From contig CM055092.1 in the NCBI GenBank assembly GCA_029204225.1, positions 9,949,806 to 10,013,805 on the forward strand: a stretch of DNA of 64,000 nucleotides. Reading direction: 5' to 3'. This DNA is from Diphasiastrum complanatum (lineage: Eukaryota; Streptophyta; Lycopodiopsida; Lycopodiales; Lycopodiaceae). Below, piece after piece: positions 45,922 through 57,599 of this stretch. The notes beneath the pieces were generated by a model. It saw only the letters and a list, made by a program, of their open reading frames with translations. It did no database searches and had not been told where the DNA came from. The translations under genes and the position numbers were made by a program. How positions within the stretch are numbered: the stretch's first letter is position 1; each line of letters starts with the position of its first letter.

Positions 45922-46790
45922 ATGGATTCTCAAAGTAAAGCCGGTCTTATCGCAGACAAGCTGAATGGATTCAATTATCATTTATGGAAATTTAAGATGA
46001 AGACCTTGCTAATCGCCAACGAGTTGTGGGATGTTGTTACAGGTATTGAAGTGAAACCTGAAGACGACATAGAAGACTCGAAATGGAAATCGAAGGATGG
46101 TAAAGCTTTCGTGCTTAATATCCTCAATATATCAGATACTCAGATTGGCCACGTTTGAAAGAAGTTTGAGACATCTTGAGCTCACTATATGATGTGAGAG
46201 ACGTAACTACCAAGTTGCATCTTCAAAGGAAATTCTTTGCACTCAAGATGTCGAACAATGATTCTCTTTAGAATCATATGAACCAGTTTAAGAATCTCTT
46301 GCAGCAAATGGCCGCTGTTGGATCAGTCATAGACGATCAAGACACAATTATGACATTACTTTCAAGTCTGCCCTCCACATATGAGAATTGGGTGATGATC
46401 ATCACGACACACTCCGATTTAACGCCTACCAGACTTATTACTATGTTGCTGCAAGAAGATAATCGAAGAAGTCAAGACACTTCGTCTACCTCTTTATCTC
46501 ATGCTCTATATGTCAACAAGGGCACGAAACGACAGAAGCAGAAAAGTTCCAAGCAGTCTACATCGAATCAGAAACAGACTCAAAGTCAAGAACAATCATC
46601 GAATCCACATTCGTCAAAGAAGATGTTTTGCAGGTATTGCAAACGCAATAACCATGAGATCCAGGATTGCCGAATTCTCAAAGCAAAGAATGCAGCCAAG
46701 CAACCTGATCAACAAGCAAATACAATTACAGCATATCCTGAAGTCGAAATGGATGAAGGCGCTGTTATGGTCAAAGACAAATACACGAAT
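45922..46790 (+). pseudogene. Copia copy B gag
   Basis: From ATG 45922 the frame reads MDSQSKAGLIADKLNGFNYH and on to LNISDTQIGHV, the UBN2-type gag domain, before a TGA. Stops and a shift between 46156 and 46278 break it. It resumes with MNQFKNLLQQMAAVG and DQDTIMTLLSSLPSTYENWV, then a Lys/Ser/Gln-rich stretch and a CCHC knuckle CRYCKRNNHEIQDC at about 46630. Confidence 0.92.
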
Positions 46791-46964
46791 TCGGATGATT
46801 CGTGGTTTCTGGATTATGGAGCTACTCAACATATGACCAATCATCGTGAGATTTTCCATTCCTATATGCCTTACAACACAAAGAAGTATGTTCATCTTGG
46901 TGATGATAGCACTCACACTATCGAAGGTGAAGGTACTGTAAGATTGAGGTTCCAGCATGCATGA
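46791..46964 (+). pseudogene. Copia copy B protease
   Basis: WFLDYGATQHMTNHREIF is the Copia protease active site. The usual D-S-G-A reads D-Y-G-A, but the catalytic Asp is kept. The frame ends at a TGA at 46964. Confidence 0.85.
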
Positions 46965-48177
46965 TCAATTCAAACTACTGTCAAAAGTCTTGTATGTTCC
47001 TAAACTCTCTACAAATTTGTTATCAATAAGTAGAATTATAGATTTAGGTCATAAGGTGGAGTTTTGAGTCTAATCAATGTAGAATTATCGATAGGAGTAA
47101 TAAGATCCTTGCACTCGGCAAGAGGCATGGATACTTATATAGATTGACACATTGTTATTCTGATTCTAGTCAAGCCTTGAAAACCTTTGTTCTTGTCAAT
47201 AAAGCATTACTATGGCACACACTTGAATTATACATCTGTTTTGAACATGTCCAGACAATCCCTTGCACTTGATCTCGACTATCCTTCTGGCAAAGTCGAT
47301 CTCCTTGTCTGCCATAGCTGCATACTTGGAAAGCAGACTAGGATTCCTTTTAGATTGAGTCATAGGCATGCAGCAAAAGGTCTGTTAGATGTTGTTCATT
47401 CAGATATATGTGGACCTATGCAAACTCCATCATTGCTAGATGCAAAGTACTTTATTACCTTTATTGACGAATTCTCTAGAAGAACAGCTGTTTACTTCAT
47501 TTAGCAGAAATCAGAGGCTTTCATCAAGTTCAAACAATTCAAAGAGCATGTAGAAAATCAAAAAATGAATCAAAGCACTGAAGTCCAACAACGGGAGAGA
47601 ATATATCTCCACCGAATTTAAGGAGTACTGCCTTAACAACAGCATTGAGCAACAATACATTACCTCCTATTTGCCTCAGTCAAATGGTCTTGCTGAGAGA
47701 AAGAACAGAACTTTAGTCGAATCGGCAAAGTGCATGTTATCACATGCGTCACTTCCGAAGTCCTTCTGGGCTAAAGCTGTTTCAACATCAAACTATATTC
47801 AGAACAGATGTCCTACTAAAGGTCTCTCAGAAAAAACACCATTCAAAGTTTGGACAGGTACCAAACCTTCTTTATCAAACTTACGAGTTTTTGGATGTAC
47901 TGCTTATGCACAGATTTCTCATGATCTTAGGAAGAAGCTTGACTTCCACAGTATCAAATGTATTTTCATCAGCTACACTACTTCAGATCAAGCTTACAAG
48001 TTGTTCGATCCCATCGAGTTGAAGATATTCACTAGCCGGGATGTCATCTTCATCGAAGATCAGTTTATCGACCTGAAAGGAAAAGGCAAAGCCCATGTAG
48101 CCGACTTGTCTGACTCGTTCGACATTTTGAACTTCGAGGTTCCTCGGTCGACTATTCCCATTGAAGGTACAAGCTAA
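46965..48177 (+). pseudogene. Copia copy B integrase
   Basis: The pre-integrase zinc region (CHSCILGKQTRIPF) and the core start (LDVVHSDICGPM, with the first Asp) are in 47187-47504, which ends at a TAG. After a shift, 47671-48177 gives PQSNGLAERKNRTLVESAKC with the catalytic Glu, then the C-terminal GCTAYAQI and FISYTTSDQAYKLFDP segment typical of Copia integrases. It is inactive. Confidence 0.92.
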
Positions 48178-49855
48178 TCTACTTTCGACGAACAACATAT
48201 CAACGGCGAATCCGAAGATGATGATGTTGCAGTTAAGCAACTACAGTATGATGAAAATGATCAACTTCCTCTATTACCCAGAAGATCATCAAGAACTAGC
48301 AGACCACCTATCAGGTATATCGACAAGTCTGCAACCTACCTTGTTTAGGAGCCGACGACTGTCGAAGAGGCACTCAGTCAGCCCGATTCCGATCTTTGGA
48401 AAGAAGCTATGGATAAAGAGTATTCATCTCTTATCAAGAACCAGACATGGACGATTGTCGAATTACCTGCTAGCAGAAACGTAGTTGATTGCAAATGGAT
48501 TTTCAAAGTCAAGTACAAAGCAGACGGAAGCATCGACAGAAGAAAAGCTCGACTTGTCGCCAGAGGATTTTCTCAGGTATACAACGTCGATCACACTGAG
48601 ACCTTCACTCCAATAGTCAAGCATTCTTCTATCCGACTTTTACTATCGTTTGCTGCTGCAACAGATTTGGAAATACATCAAATGGATGTACAGACAACAT
48701 ATCTCAATGGAGTTATTGAAGAAGACATTTATATGACATTTATAATGTTGCAACCCGAAGGTTATATTATCGAAGGTAAATACAATCATGTTTGCAAACT
48801 CCATAAAGCACTTTATGGCTTGAAGCAATCTGCTCGAGCATGGTTTCAAAGGATCAATACTTTCCTTATTGATCACGGCTACACACCAAGCTCTTCAGAT
48901 TCTAATGTTTACTTCAAGACAGTGCAACAGTCTTTTATCATTATCACCTTATATGTGGACGACACATTGCTTTTCGGCAACAGTATCGATCTGATAAAAG
49001 AAGGCAAGTCAATGCTATCTTATGAATTCGACATTACCGATCTGGGCGAAGCCCATTTCTGCCTTGATATTCAAATCCACAGAGACAAAAATCGAAAGTT
49101 GATCTACATTACTCAGCAGAGGTACATCTACAATATGTTAGCCAGATATAATCTGGTTAATTGCAAGTTAGCTCTCTCACCAATGGAACCAGGTCTCAAA
49201 TTGTCAAAGGACCAGTGTCCCCGAACAATCGAAGAGAAGGAGCAGATGCGTGAGTATCCTTATCATTCGATAATAGGATCTCTTATGTATGCAATGATCT
49301 GTACCAGGCCAGACATAGCTTTTGCAGTCAGCTCCTTAAGTCAGTTTATGACTAACCCTGGTATAACACATTGGAAGGCTCTCATCAGAGTCATGAGCTA
49401 TCTTCGAGCTACTATGGACTTTTACATTTGTTATGGAGCAGTCAACAACGACAAACTCAATTTACTCAGTGGCTACACAACAGATGCAAGTTGGGCAGGA
49501 GATGTAGACACTCGTAAATCTACTTCCGGATTTACATTCTTCCTCAACAATGGTCCTATTTCCTGGAACAGTCACAAGCAATCTTCGATAGCTCTACCTT
49601 CTACAGAATCAGAGTGTATATCGCAGCCTCACAAGCTACAAAGGAAGCAATTTGGTTGAGAAACTTAATTTCAGATATCAGTCTAAATCAATATGCTCCG
49701 ACATTAATATTTTGTGATAATCAAAGTGCCATTGCCTTGTCAACCAACCTAGATTTTATTCTAGGAGTAAGCACATTGAACTCAAGTATCACTATGTCAG
49801 AAGCAAAGTTCTCAACAAAGAGGTCAGATTGCAGTACTGTTGAACGCAAGATATG
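48178..49855 (+). pseudogene. Copia copy B reverse transcriptase and RNase H
   Basis: The frame 48409-49659 is open for 416 codons: WTIVELPASRNVVDCKWIFK, RLVARGFSQVYNVDHTETF, the palm motif LYVDDTLLFG, GSLMYAMICTRPDIAF and the RNase H start TTDASWAGDVDTRKSTSGF. A one-base shift near 49615 moves RNase H into the next frame (AASQATKEAIWLRNLI, CDNQSAIAL). The active-site YVDD is intact. Apart from that shift, this is the best-preserved polymerase in the window. The upstream RT lead at 48178-48408 is in other frames. Confidence 0.95.
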
Positions 49856-50362
49856 ACAGCAAATATTTTTACCAAAGCATCAAGCTTGGATACACACAGA
49901 AAGTTCTGTGCAGAACTAAGTTTAAAGGTCAAGGCATTCATGGACTCTTTTCCAAACAGTTATGCAACCAAGAGAACCACAAAAATGTTAGGTCAGACAG
50001 TTCCGTCAAGTTTATCTAATATTCATCCAATACTCTTAATTAGAGCATTGCAAATGAGCTTTTGGCATTACCCTCCTTCTTATGAGGGATACAGACAAGT
50101 CATTCTCTTATCTACCTGCATATGGGGTATGCAAAAATTTGAGCTCCTTGGTGAACACAATCTTACCTAATCTTAGTCAAAACTGTTTGCAGGGATGAAG
50201 ATTGGCAGGACAATGAAGGGGCTCTGAACATCTCCATGTTATATCCACGCCTTTCCAGCCCTCATCCAAATGTTGCACTTGAGCCAGATCTCAACGATGG
50301 CCAAATTCTACTACGAGCCATATGGTAATCATCTTCGAATGCACTTGAATGTATCAAGGGAG

Positions 50363-50815
50363 TGTTGGATTATTCTCCTACTAATTGACTAATCGACATT
50401 TTAATCTTCGTCCAACTTTTATCCAGACCCGTAGATTTTTTCGTGTTTTTACACAGTCTACATAACTACTCAGAAATGGCTCATAGTGTCAGCATTTTCG
50501 GGATTTTCGTCTTTTGGGATTTTCTCTCACTTCGGCTTTCTCACAAAATGCCAAATGTCTCAAATGTTAAGGAAATGACGTTGGCGAAGACCTTCGTATT
50601 TTTCGCATGACAGTTTACGTTCATTTTTGCAAAGTGACAGTTTACGTTCAAATCTGCAGACAGATTGTTTACGACCACCAAATTGCATTAATTCATCAGC
50701 AAGTAACTTTTGAGAAGTCTTAACTGGATGGATGCCAGCACATCACAGCCAAGTGGATGACGCATTTGGCGACCTAATTGCTTAGTAAAAATAGTTGTTC
50801 ATATTCCTACATCAA
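50363..50815 (+). repeat. Truncated 3' LTR of Copia copy B
   Basis: Starts TGTTGGATTATTCTCC after the purine-rich AAGGGAG and aligns with 44703-45160 at high identity. It ends at CTACATCAA, 453 bases in, about 30 bases after its TATA position. The R and U5 parts are absent, and unrelated sequence follows. Confidence 0.92.
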
Positions 50816-51142
50816 CAGCCATCTTGGACTACTTATATGTAGCCATTCATTTGTATGAGACACTTTTGTTAAGCAATCTACTGTTCATATTGGCTGTCCA
50901 CAAGTTTCTACAAGAGGGTCATCTAACCATCTCTCTCTTCTCTTTGAGAATACTTTGTGTTAGTGAATAGTCTTGATTCGGGATTATCAATCAAATTTCG
51001 CCATATTGGGCGACCTTAGTTTGGCAAGTGGTAGGCCAATTTTAGGACACCTGTCAAGGACATGCAGTTGATGTGTTCCTATATGTACAGTTTTCTCTTG
51101 TAATACATAAACTTTTGTTGTGTCATCTGTTAGACTCTCTCT
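50816..51142. other. Spacer, nothing recognised
   Basis: The 327 bases between the broken Copia LTR and the Gypsy LTR show no coding or repeat signal. Confidence 0.5.
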
Positions 51143-51574
51143 TACCGCATACCTCCAGGTGCCGGTTAACCACAAGAGACCGAACGATTCACGTTCCACC
51201 CCGCCATAGGACCTAATCCGGGTCCACCCTCCTTGTCCTGGCTTGTGACCGTAACAAGCAAAATCCGACCTCCATCCCAGACAGTGGCCATACCACTGCC
51301 TAGGCTCTCAGCCATCTCCCACCTCAAGCTAGCACTCATCCTGGCCGTGCACACACTCTCCATCCACCTCCTCCTAGGTAGATAGAATGGATGGCAAATG
51401 AGTCCTGTTCCCCTTGTATACCTCCAAGGTGGGAGACTCCAAGCCATGCACACTTCCTAGATCACGACACGTGGTAACCATGCAGGTTCACGATTCACCG
51501 GTCAAGTCAACAGGCCCAGTCATCGTCCAGTCTCAAGTTTAGGTTTGGGACCCAAGGGAGTTGGATCCCTAACA
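51143..51574 (-). repeat. 3' LTR of the truncated Gypsy
   Basis: On the minus strand it begins TGTTAGGGATCC at 51574, after a purine tract, and aligns with 21779-22190. The low-coordinate end is estimated from where similarity stops. Confidence 0.85.
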
Positions 51575-51587
51575 TTCCCTCCCCCTT
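51575..51587 (-). promoter_or_regulatory. Polypurine tract
   Basis: The minus strand reads AAGGGGGAGGGAA directly before the LTR start, a strong plus-strand primer. Confidence 0.85.
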
Positions 51588-51694
51588 AAAAGACTCCTCT
51601 TGTAAGGAAGAAAATCTAAGAACCTCAGTCTAAGGTCACATTCCTTTTCCCAAGTATTATCGTCTTCGGAGCTTCCTTTCCAGCGAACCAAGTC
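51588..51694 (-). pseudogene. Chromodomain, C-terminal tail of Gypsy integrase
   Basis: The minus strand reads DLVRWKGSSEDDNTWEKECD and then LRLRFLDFL. This matches the chromodomain core (YLVKWKG-xxxx-NTWE-xxxDL), which binds modified histone tails and directs integration in chromoviruses. Its normal upstream partner, the integrase C-terminal half, now lies inverted immediately to the right. Confidence 0.85.
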
Positions 51695-52330
51695 CCCTTA
51701 GCAACTTCTGGCAGGCGGTCTTTGAGAAATTCGAGACTTGGGCATATGTTTCCAGAAGACAGTCGGATTGGGAAAGGTACCTTCCAATGATTGAGTTTGC
51801 GGATAATAGCGCAAAGCCTTCAGTGACGGGTTTTAGTCCATTTTCTCTGATGTATGGTTTCCAGCCTAGGGCTCCCATTTCGGTAGGCCTCAAAAGCCTC
51901 AAGTTAAAGTAGCAGTAGATTTCCTGCATAATATGCAAGAAATGTTGCTTGTTGCTCGAGATAACGTAAAAACAGCTCAGGATAGAACCCAGTTCTACGC
52001 TAATCAAAAACGACTTGGGTATATCTTAGAATCCCAAAAGACTCTAAGGTATTAAAGACTGGAAAATGTCCTAAGTTATCACCTCATTATGTTGGCCCTT
52101 TCCGTATTGTAAGGAAACTCCATCGGAATGCCTATCAACTAGAACTTCCTCAAGGGGTTAAGGTTCATCCAGTTTTTCACGTTAGTCGTTTAAAGGAACG
52201 ACTTGGTGGAAAGGATGACTTGATTCTTTAGGAGGACCTAGTTCAGCGTGAGGACCTGACATCCTTTGTACCTTCTGAACCACAGGCCATTGTTGATGTA
52301 CGTCAACGTGGGCTCAGAAACCGGTAGGTA
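51695..52330 (+). pseudogene. Integrase C-terminal half, inverted segment
   Basis: On the plus strand, opposite to the rest of the element: SNFWQAVFEKFET, then a deletion of the conserved YHPQTDGQTE-type segment, then AYVSRRQSDWERYLPMIEFA, SVTGFSPFSLMYGFQPRAP and, after shifts, LSPHYVGPFRIVRKLHRNAY, VHPVFHVSRLKERL and VDVRQRGLRNR. The start would normally join the DPKFS at the end of the minus-strand core, and the end would join the chromodomain, so only this block is flipped. Confidence 0.9.
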
Positions 52331-52653
52331 ACTGAACTTAGGATCACGATCACTAACAATGTCATTTGGCAAACCAAACAACCTGAAAACTTTTCAACGA
52401 AAAGCTGAGCAAGTTCAGAAGCTTTGACAGTTTGCTTAGTTGGAATGAATTGCGCCATTTTGGTTAATCTGTCAACTATAACCCAAATAGCATCATTTTG
52501 CTTCCCCGTCCGAGGTAGCCCAACCACAAAGTCCATGGAAATACTTTCCCACTTTCTTTCGGGGATTTCCAAGGGCATTAGTAAACCAGCTGCCTCAAGT
52601 CTTTCAGCTTTATTAACCTGACATTGTCCACATTTGCGAACATATGCCTCCAC
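52331..52653 (-). pseudogene. Gypsy integrase zinc finger and catalytic core
   Basis: Minus strand: VRKCGQCQVNKAERLEAAGL, WESISMDFVVGLPRTGKQND with the first catalytic Asp, IVDRLTKMAQFIPTKQT and, after a one-base shift, LFGLPNDIVSDRDPKFS with the second Asp. It ends abruptly there at the inversion breakpoint, with the catalytic Glu region lost. Confidence 0.92.
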
Positions 52654-52907
52654 TTGACTTTTTAAGTTTGGCTAATAAAAGTTCCTTTTATTAAGTCAAG
52701 TGTTCTTTGTGAGCCAGGGCGCACGGGCTGTCATGACATTCATGCAGGATTTGGGCCATCATCATTTTCTGACACACAAACTTTTCCATTATGGAAAAAT
52801 AGCCCATTCTTTTATAGAATAGTCTCTTAATATCTTCTCCTGAGGAGAAATCTTGGAATCCTGCATTCCAAGCTCATCACTAGATCTAGAAGAACCTGCC
52901 AAGATGC

Positions 52908-53318
52908 CTATAGCCAAATACAACCGAAGTACCTATCGGGCTTACACAAATCTCTTAAGGACAAGCATAACTTAGATTTGATCTCAGAAAAGCTTAACTG
53001 ATTAACCTCTCCAATCAGGCTTACGGCATCCACGACACTGTTAGAAGTACACTTTCGGTACTCAATGTCATAATGAAATTCTTGGAGCATTTCCGACCAT
53101 ATGGCCTTACGACCCCTAAGGTCAACCACATCGTTAATATACTTTAACACTAAATAGTCAGTAACAATGGTAAACTGGGAACCATATAAATAACATCTCC
53201 ACACTTTCAGGGCATGAATAACAACAAAAGGCTCCTTGTCATGGGTGGAATACCGCCTTTGAGCAAGATCTAGCTTCTTGCTTTCAAAAGCAACCGGTCT
53301 AATATTTGAGGTTCTCAA
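52908..53318 (-). pseudogene. Gypsy RNase H
   Basis: Minus strand: RPVAFESKKLDLAQRRYSTH, EPFVVIHALKVWRCYLYG and EMLQEFHYDIEYRKCTSNSV, the RNase H and connection blocks in order. The DAS start is lost before 53318. After it, a degraded HHCC segment (ILHECHDSPC) precedes the integrase at about 52740. Confidence 0.92.
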
Positions 53319-53420
53319 AACTCTGATTCATCTCTTCAATCCAAGTAACCGGAGGACTAAATTTACTGTGTTGGCTCGTTCTTTTAGCCCCTTTGAGGAC
53401 ATTTGTAAAGGCCAATGCAA

Positions 53421-53790
53421 TCAATGCATAACGCAAGATAAATTTATGAAAAAACCCCGTAAAGCCCAAAAGGACTTAACCTCCCGAATGGTTTTAGGGA
53501 TTGGCCATTCACGAACTTGTTGGACTTTATTTGGGTCAATTTCCAACCCATGGTCCAAAATAACGTGACCGAGATAAAGCAATCTCTTCTGGAAGAAAAC
53601 ACATTTGGATTCTTTGGTAAAAAGCTTCTCCTTTCTAAGTAACTTGAAGACAGCCTTGAGATGCTCCTCATGCTCCTCCAAAGTCTTACTATAGATGAGA
53701 ATATCATCTAAGTAAACTATGACGAACTTTCCCAAATATGGACAAAGAAGATCATTCATCATCTGCTAGAAAGTCAATGGAGCAGATTTG
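53421..53790 (-). pseudogene. Gypsy reverse transcriptase, C-terminal part
   Basis: Minus strand: TFxQMMNDL leading into FVIVYLDDILIYSKTLEEHE with the YLDD catalytic motif intact, then KEKLFTKESKCVFFQKRLLY and LGHVILDHGLEIDPNKVQQV. It is cut near 53800 just before the usual MPFGLxNAP start, so the element is 5'-truncated inside RT. Confidence 0.93.
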
Positions 53791-53800
53791 GTTCATTAAA

Positions 53801-56800
53801 AAACTTCAATATGAAGTTAAATTTATTTTGCCAGAGGGAAATGGCTAAGGGCCTATCTTTGGCTAGAAGGCACTGTTTCTGGTCGTTCTTGGGTCATATT
53901 GACCCCTGAAACTGGCTACTCAGAGCTAGCAAAGAAAGTGACGTCATCTAGCAAGGAGAAATGCGTTTCGAGGAGTTTTCATCACCATTCCAGTGAGTGG
54001 AGTGCTGGTGACCTAGATATGGGCTACATTAGCTATTTGGGTACTGTAAGGCCAAATTTGGGACAATTTTTGGCTGGTGAAATCTGCTACAAGGCAGTAC
54101 GGTGAGGCATAATCTCTTCAAAATCATGTTTGCTTACTCCTGACAGGGTAACAGGGTGTTTGGAGGCAGTAAATGCAAAATGGAGGCAAATGGGAGCAAA
54201 ATGGTGTGAAGAAAGCTAGTGTTAGCGACGGAAGTGCAATTTGGCGTCGTGACTAGCAGCGACAATGATGAGAGGGCACATGACTACTCATCATTGGCGA
54301 CAATTTGCGTTGTGACTACTCATCATTGGCGACAATTTCGAGAGGGCAAGCAATCACAAGTGAGAGGTAGGCATGGGATGCAGGTTATGGCTGGAAAATT
54401 CTCGTGATCAAGTTCAACTTTTAGAGTTAAAACCAATCAATGTCGGGTCGACATTTGGGGGAACACTCTCACAGGCATGATCAGCAGTGGTAGTGTCAAG
54501 TCAGGTGATAGCTGCAGTGGCACACGCATTTGCAACTTGAAAAAGATTGGGACTAGCTTGAAGGTACACACATTTGGCGGTCATAGGTGATAGAAGTGTG
54601 TGGTGGTGCCAGTTGGAAGCCATTGTGCATGACAGCGAACTTGCATTGGACAAACTGTGTGTGAAACATGCAGGAGATGAAGAACGGGTCAGTGATCACA
54701 CTTTAGAGACTCTTTGCGAGTGGTAAGTGTGATGATTTGCGACTTTTGCAATTGGTAAGTCAATCCAAAACAAGTCGAATTAGTTGTGGAGCAGTGAATC
54801 AGGTTTGTCATCGAGGAGATACAATTCAACGGCTTATTCTGGGTAAGTCAAGTCAAGTTGCCTTTTCAGTATTGCACGCTTGGGTGCCAATTCTGGTATG
54901 TGATGTATAGATCGTATGGGGAAAGCCATGTAAGATCTTACAGATTACTAGAGGGATAGTGGCATGTCACGCCATGTGAAGGGACTTGACGATGGCTTTG
55001 GAGTTCGAATCTTAGTGTATTCTCGGAATGATTCAGAATCATTCACAGAAGCAGGTTTGGAGTCAGCTTAGAGGAATACATGTGGGGCACTACAGGGTAG
55101 ATACTCAAATCCTCATGACTGTGGATGGCATTGGGATACCTGATAGAGATTGGACTGCAGGATGATAGGGTGATCATCAAGGGGCAGCTATTTCAGATTG
55201 GACTTGAGGCATTTGATGGACAAGTCTTATAGGGGGAATTCATCTTGGAATCAGAATACTACAAATGCAATTGGGCAAGGCGTGAAGCTTTGTGAGCCAG
55301 CTCTAGGTTGGAGAGCTGATGGATATCACACGGTGTGTAATAGGGGATAACATGCGGTGAGTGGTTTGCTAGAGATCTACGGGAGGGGACACTGATGGTG
55401 AGGACTTCATGGTGTGCTTATTTGGGAGTACATGATGGCGATACAACAGGGCCCGTCATTGGCACTAGCAGCGATGGGGAGGCATCTACCATCATGAGCG
55501 TGGACAAGCTATTTATAGCTTTTGTGCATTTGGTTGTATTTGCAGGTGTCTAGGCTTGGCACAAGTACTGGAACCTGTTTGGTTCAGATTTTCAGGTGGT
55601 GAGATCAAGGAGTAAGCCTAGAGGAAGTCACTTGGAGCCATATATAGTATGATCAAGTTGGGAGAATATGATCTCAAGATCCAAGGACGGGCTTGCATTG
55701 GCATGATGTCGAGTGGCGCATAGCCAAGGAGTGAGCAGATGCTAGGAGCCAGAAGAGGCAGGTGATGCTTCAGCGAATGGCTTGGATAGCAGGATGGTGA
55801 CCAGGATTGGAGACATCAGGTGAGCTCAGTGAGTGGATGACGAATCCATTGGGGTGGCACTCAGGGAGATGCTACGGATGCTCAGTTATGTATGTCATTG
55901 GATGTATAGGTGATGTTCTTCAACTCGTGCATCGTTTATTCTGTGGTGAACTGGGGACAGGTCAGGCCTACTTGGAGGTAGGTGGCATGGATTGTATCAT
56001 GAGAGAGGTGGTACAGATCTTGATGGCATGGAGGGCATCATGGGGTGGTGTGGATCCAGCATGCCTATGGTTGTGAGCCGACAGGATTGGAGATTGTTAC
56101 TCAGAGAGTGACAGCTGATACTTTGGTGAGTATTCAAGTGAGTTGTATGGTCATATGCACAGGTTGGTGATCTCCATTTTGGCGACACATTGTTTTATCC
56201 ATCATTCTTTGGTAAGCAGGATGCAGCTTTGTTGGTCAAATCCAGTTGGAGTCTAGTTGCACCACAAGTGTGGACAATTTCTTGGGGGGCTATCAGCGGG
56301 TAATGGATACTTGATGGCAACCAGATGGTACAAGGCATAGGTTTCTGATGGAGCTATCCTACCTGATATGCTATGGATCGTGAATGAGTTGATCATCACG
56401 GCAATGGATCTAGAGTGCATTTTCTTTGGTTCGATTGACATGATGGATACAGTGGTGAGATAGGTTTCGGGCGTGAAGCCTATGTACTGGTCAAATCAGA
56501 GTTGGCAACGTCAAGCATAGGAAAGTTGAATCTGCTTGGATGCAGGACTGGCAAATCATCATCAGTATGTCTGGGAGATGGGCGAGCTACTCAGGTATAG
56601 CCTATAGTGAGGTTTGTGTACATTCATTCATTGAGTCCTTGGTAGACTCTTGTGCTTGGAGCATGGGGAATGGATGGGATCAGCTTTCAGGATTTATTGG
56701 ATAGGATGTTAGGGCAAAGTGGCTTGGAGCAGTGCTTTGTTTGGGAGATATATCAGGGATGAGGCTTGGAGCACTCATTGGATCGAGATGGTTGATGTAT

Positions 56801-57248
56801 GTGGACATCTATTTGATATGCTTGGACGTGAGGGCATCCTGGTTACAGGTGCGGGACATGATTGAGGATTTGATCTGGAGACCAGTGATGTAGCAGTGGA
56901 TCTACAGATGGCACAGGTGTCAACAACAGGATACCACTTTTGGGTAGGCCTTGGTCATGTATTTGACGTATTCATGTTTGTTGCATGAATGTGTGCTTGC
57001 ATGTTACCTTGTCACAGGAGTCTAGATTTGAGTCACAATCGTGTGTGATTATGCATGTGCTGCATTGAGAACAAAGTAGTCATTTGGTATGCTCAATTGT
57101 AACTTGTCGTTTTGTCTACTAGTTGTTTATCTAGTGAGGGTATAGTCTTATGGTGGCAGTAAGTTTTGTGTGTCAGCCGGATTGGAGACAAGTCAGCTAG
57201 CAAACAGCGTGGCAGACTCATTAGGTTGAGAATTGTGTTTGCATTAAT
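53801..57248. other. G-rich spacer, no gene supported
   Basis: 3.4 kb of comparatively G-rich plus-strand sequence without domain-bearing frames. The one near 55807 (89 codons) looks like chance. A 26-base phrase with GACTACTCATCATTGGCGAC is duplicated at 54281 and 54317. Its even texture suggests an untranslated or LTR-like part of a large element, but no LTR pair was found. Confidence 0.4.
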
Positions 57249-57343
57249 ATTATGGTGTCGCCCTGGTACCGCGGATAACAGGGCGGCACCATAACTGCGG
57301 TACCACCATTATCGTACCGGCGGTACCATACCATAGGCCACTA

Positions 57344-57399
<56 letters not shown>

Positions 57400-57466
57400 T
57401 AGTACCCCATGGTACCGCCATTATGGTGCCACCCTCAAACCCGCGGTACCAGGGCGGCACCATAAT
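57249..57466. mobile_element. Palindromic MITE-like element with (AT)n centre
   Basis: The ends are ATTATGGTG...CACCATAAT, and about 80 bases on each side are inverted copies rich in GGTACCGC words: left GCCCTGGTACCGCGG, right CCGCGGTACCAGGGC. The centre is an uninterrupted (AT)26 run at 57346-57397. The whole 218 bases can fold into one hairpin. There is no ORF. The target duplication is unclear because the flanks are themselves TAA-rich. Confidence 0.8.
57346..57397. repeat. (AT)26 at the hairpin centre
   Basis: A perfect AT run exactly between the two inverted arms. Confidence 0.95.
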
Positions 57467-57599
57467 AATAATATTTTTTATTATTTATTTATTTTTATTC
57501 ATTAAAAACCCCTTTTACTAGGGTATTTTAGGGTAAAAAATTTTGAAAAAAAAAGTGTCAGGGTTTAGAAAAAAGGAGGGACTGTACAGAGGGATTGTA

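Larger units (their letters stand above)
44703..50815 (+). mobile_element. Copia element, copy B, with truncated 3' LTR
   Basis: A 1,040-bp 5' LTR, tRNA-Met primer site, gag, protease, integrase, RT and RNase H follow in Copia order (integrase before RT), then a 3' LTR that stops after 453 bases. The domains are long and readable, with a handful of stops and shifts, so the copy is younger than copy A at 5027. No target duplication can be scored because the right end is missing. Confidence 0.95.
51143..53800 (-). mobile_element. 5'-truncated Gypsy chromovirus with internal inversion
   Basis: On the minus strand, from the right: RT (cut at about 53800), RNase H, integrase, chromodomain, polypurine tract and 3' LTR. 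The LTR is the same family as the one at 21779-22190. A segment of about 635 bases encoding the integrase C-terminal half lies on the plus strand instead, flipped in place between the catalytic core and the chromodomain. No 5' LTR or gag is present. Confidence 0.92.

Noticed and set aside
54960-55020. GGAGTTCGAATCTTAG as a tRNA T-loop
   Set aside because: No acceptor stem, D-arm or anticodon arm can be folded around it; no tRNA or rRNA gene was found anywhere in the window.
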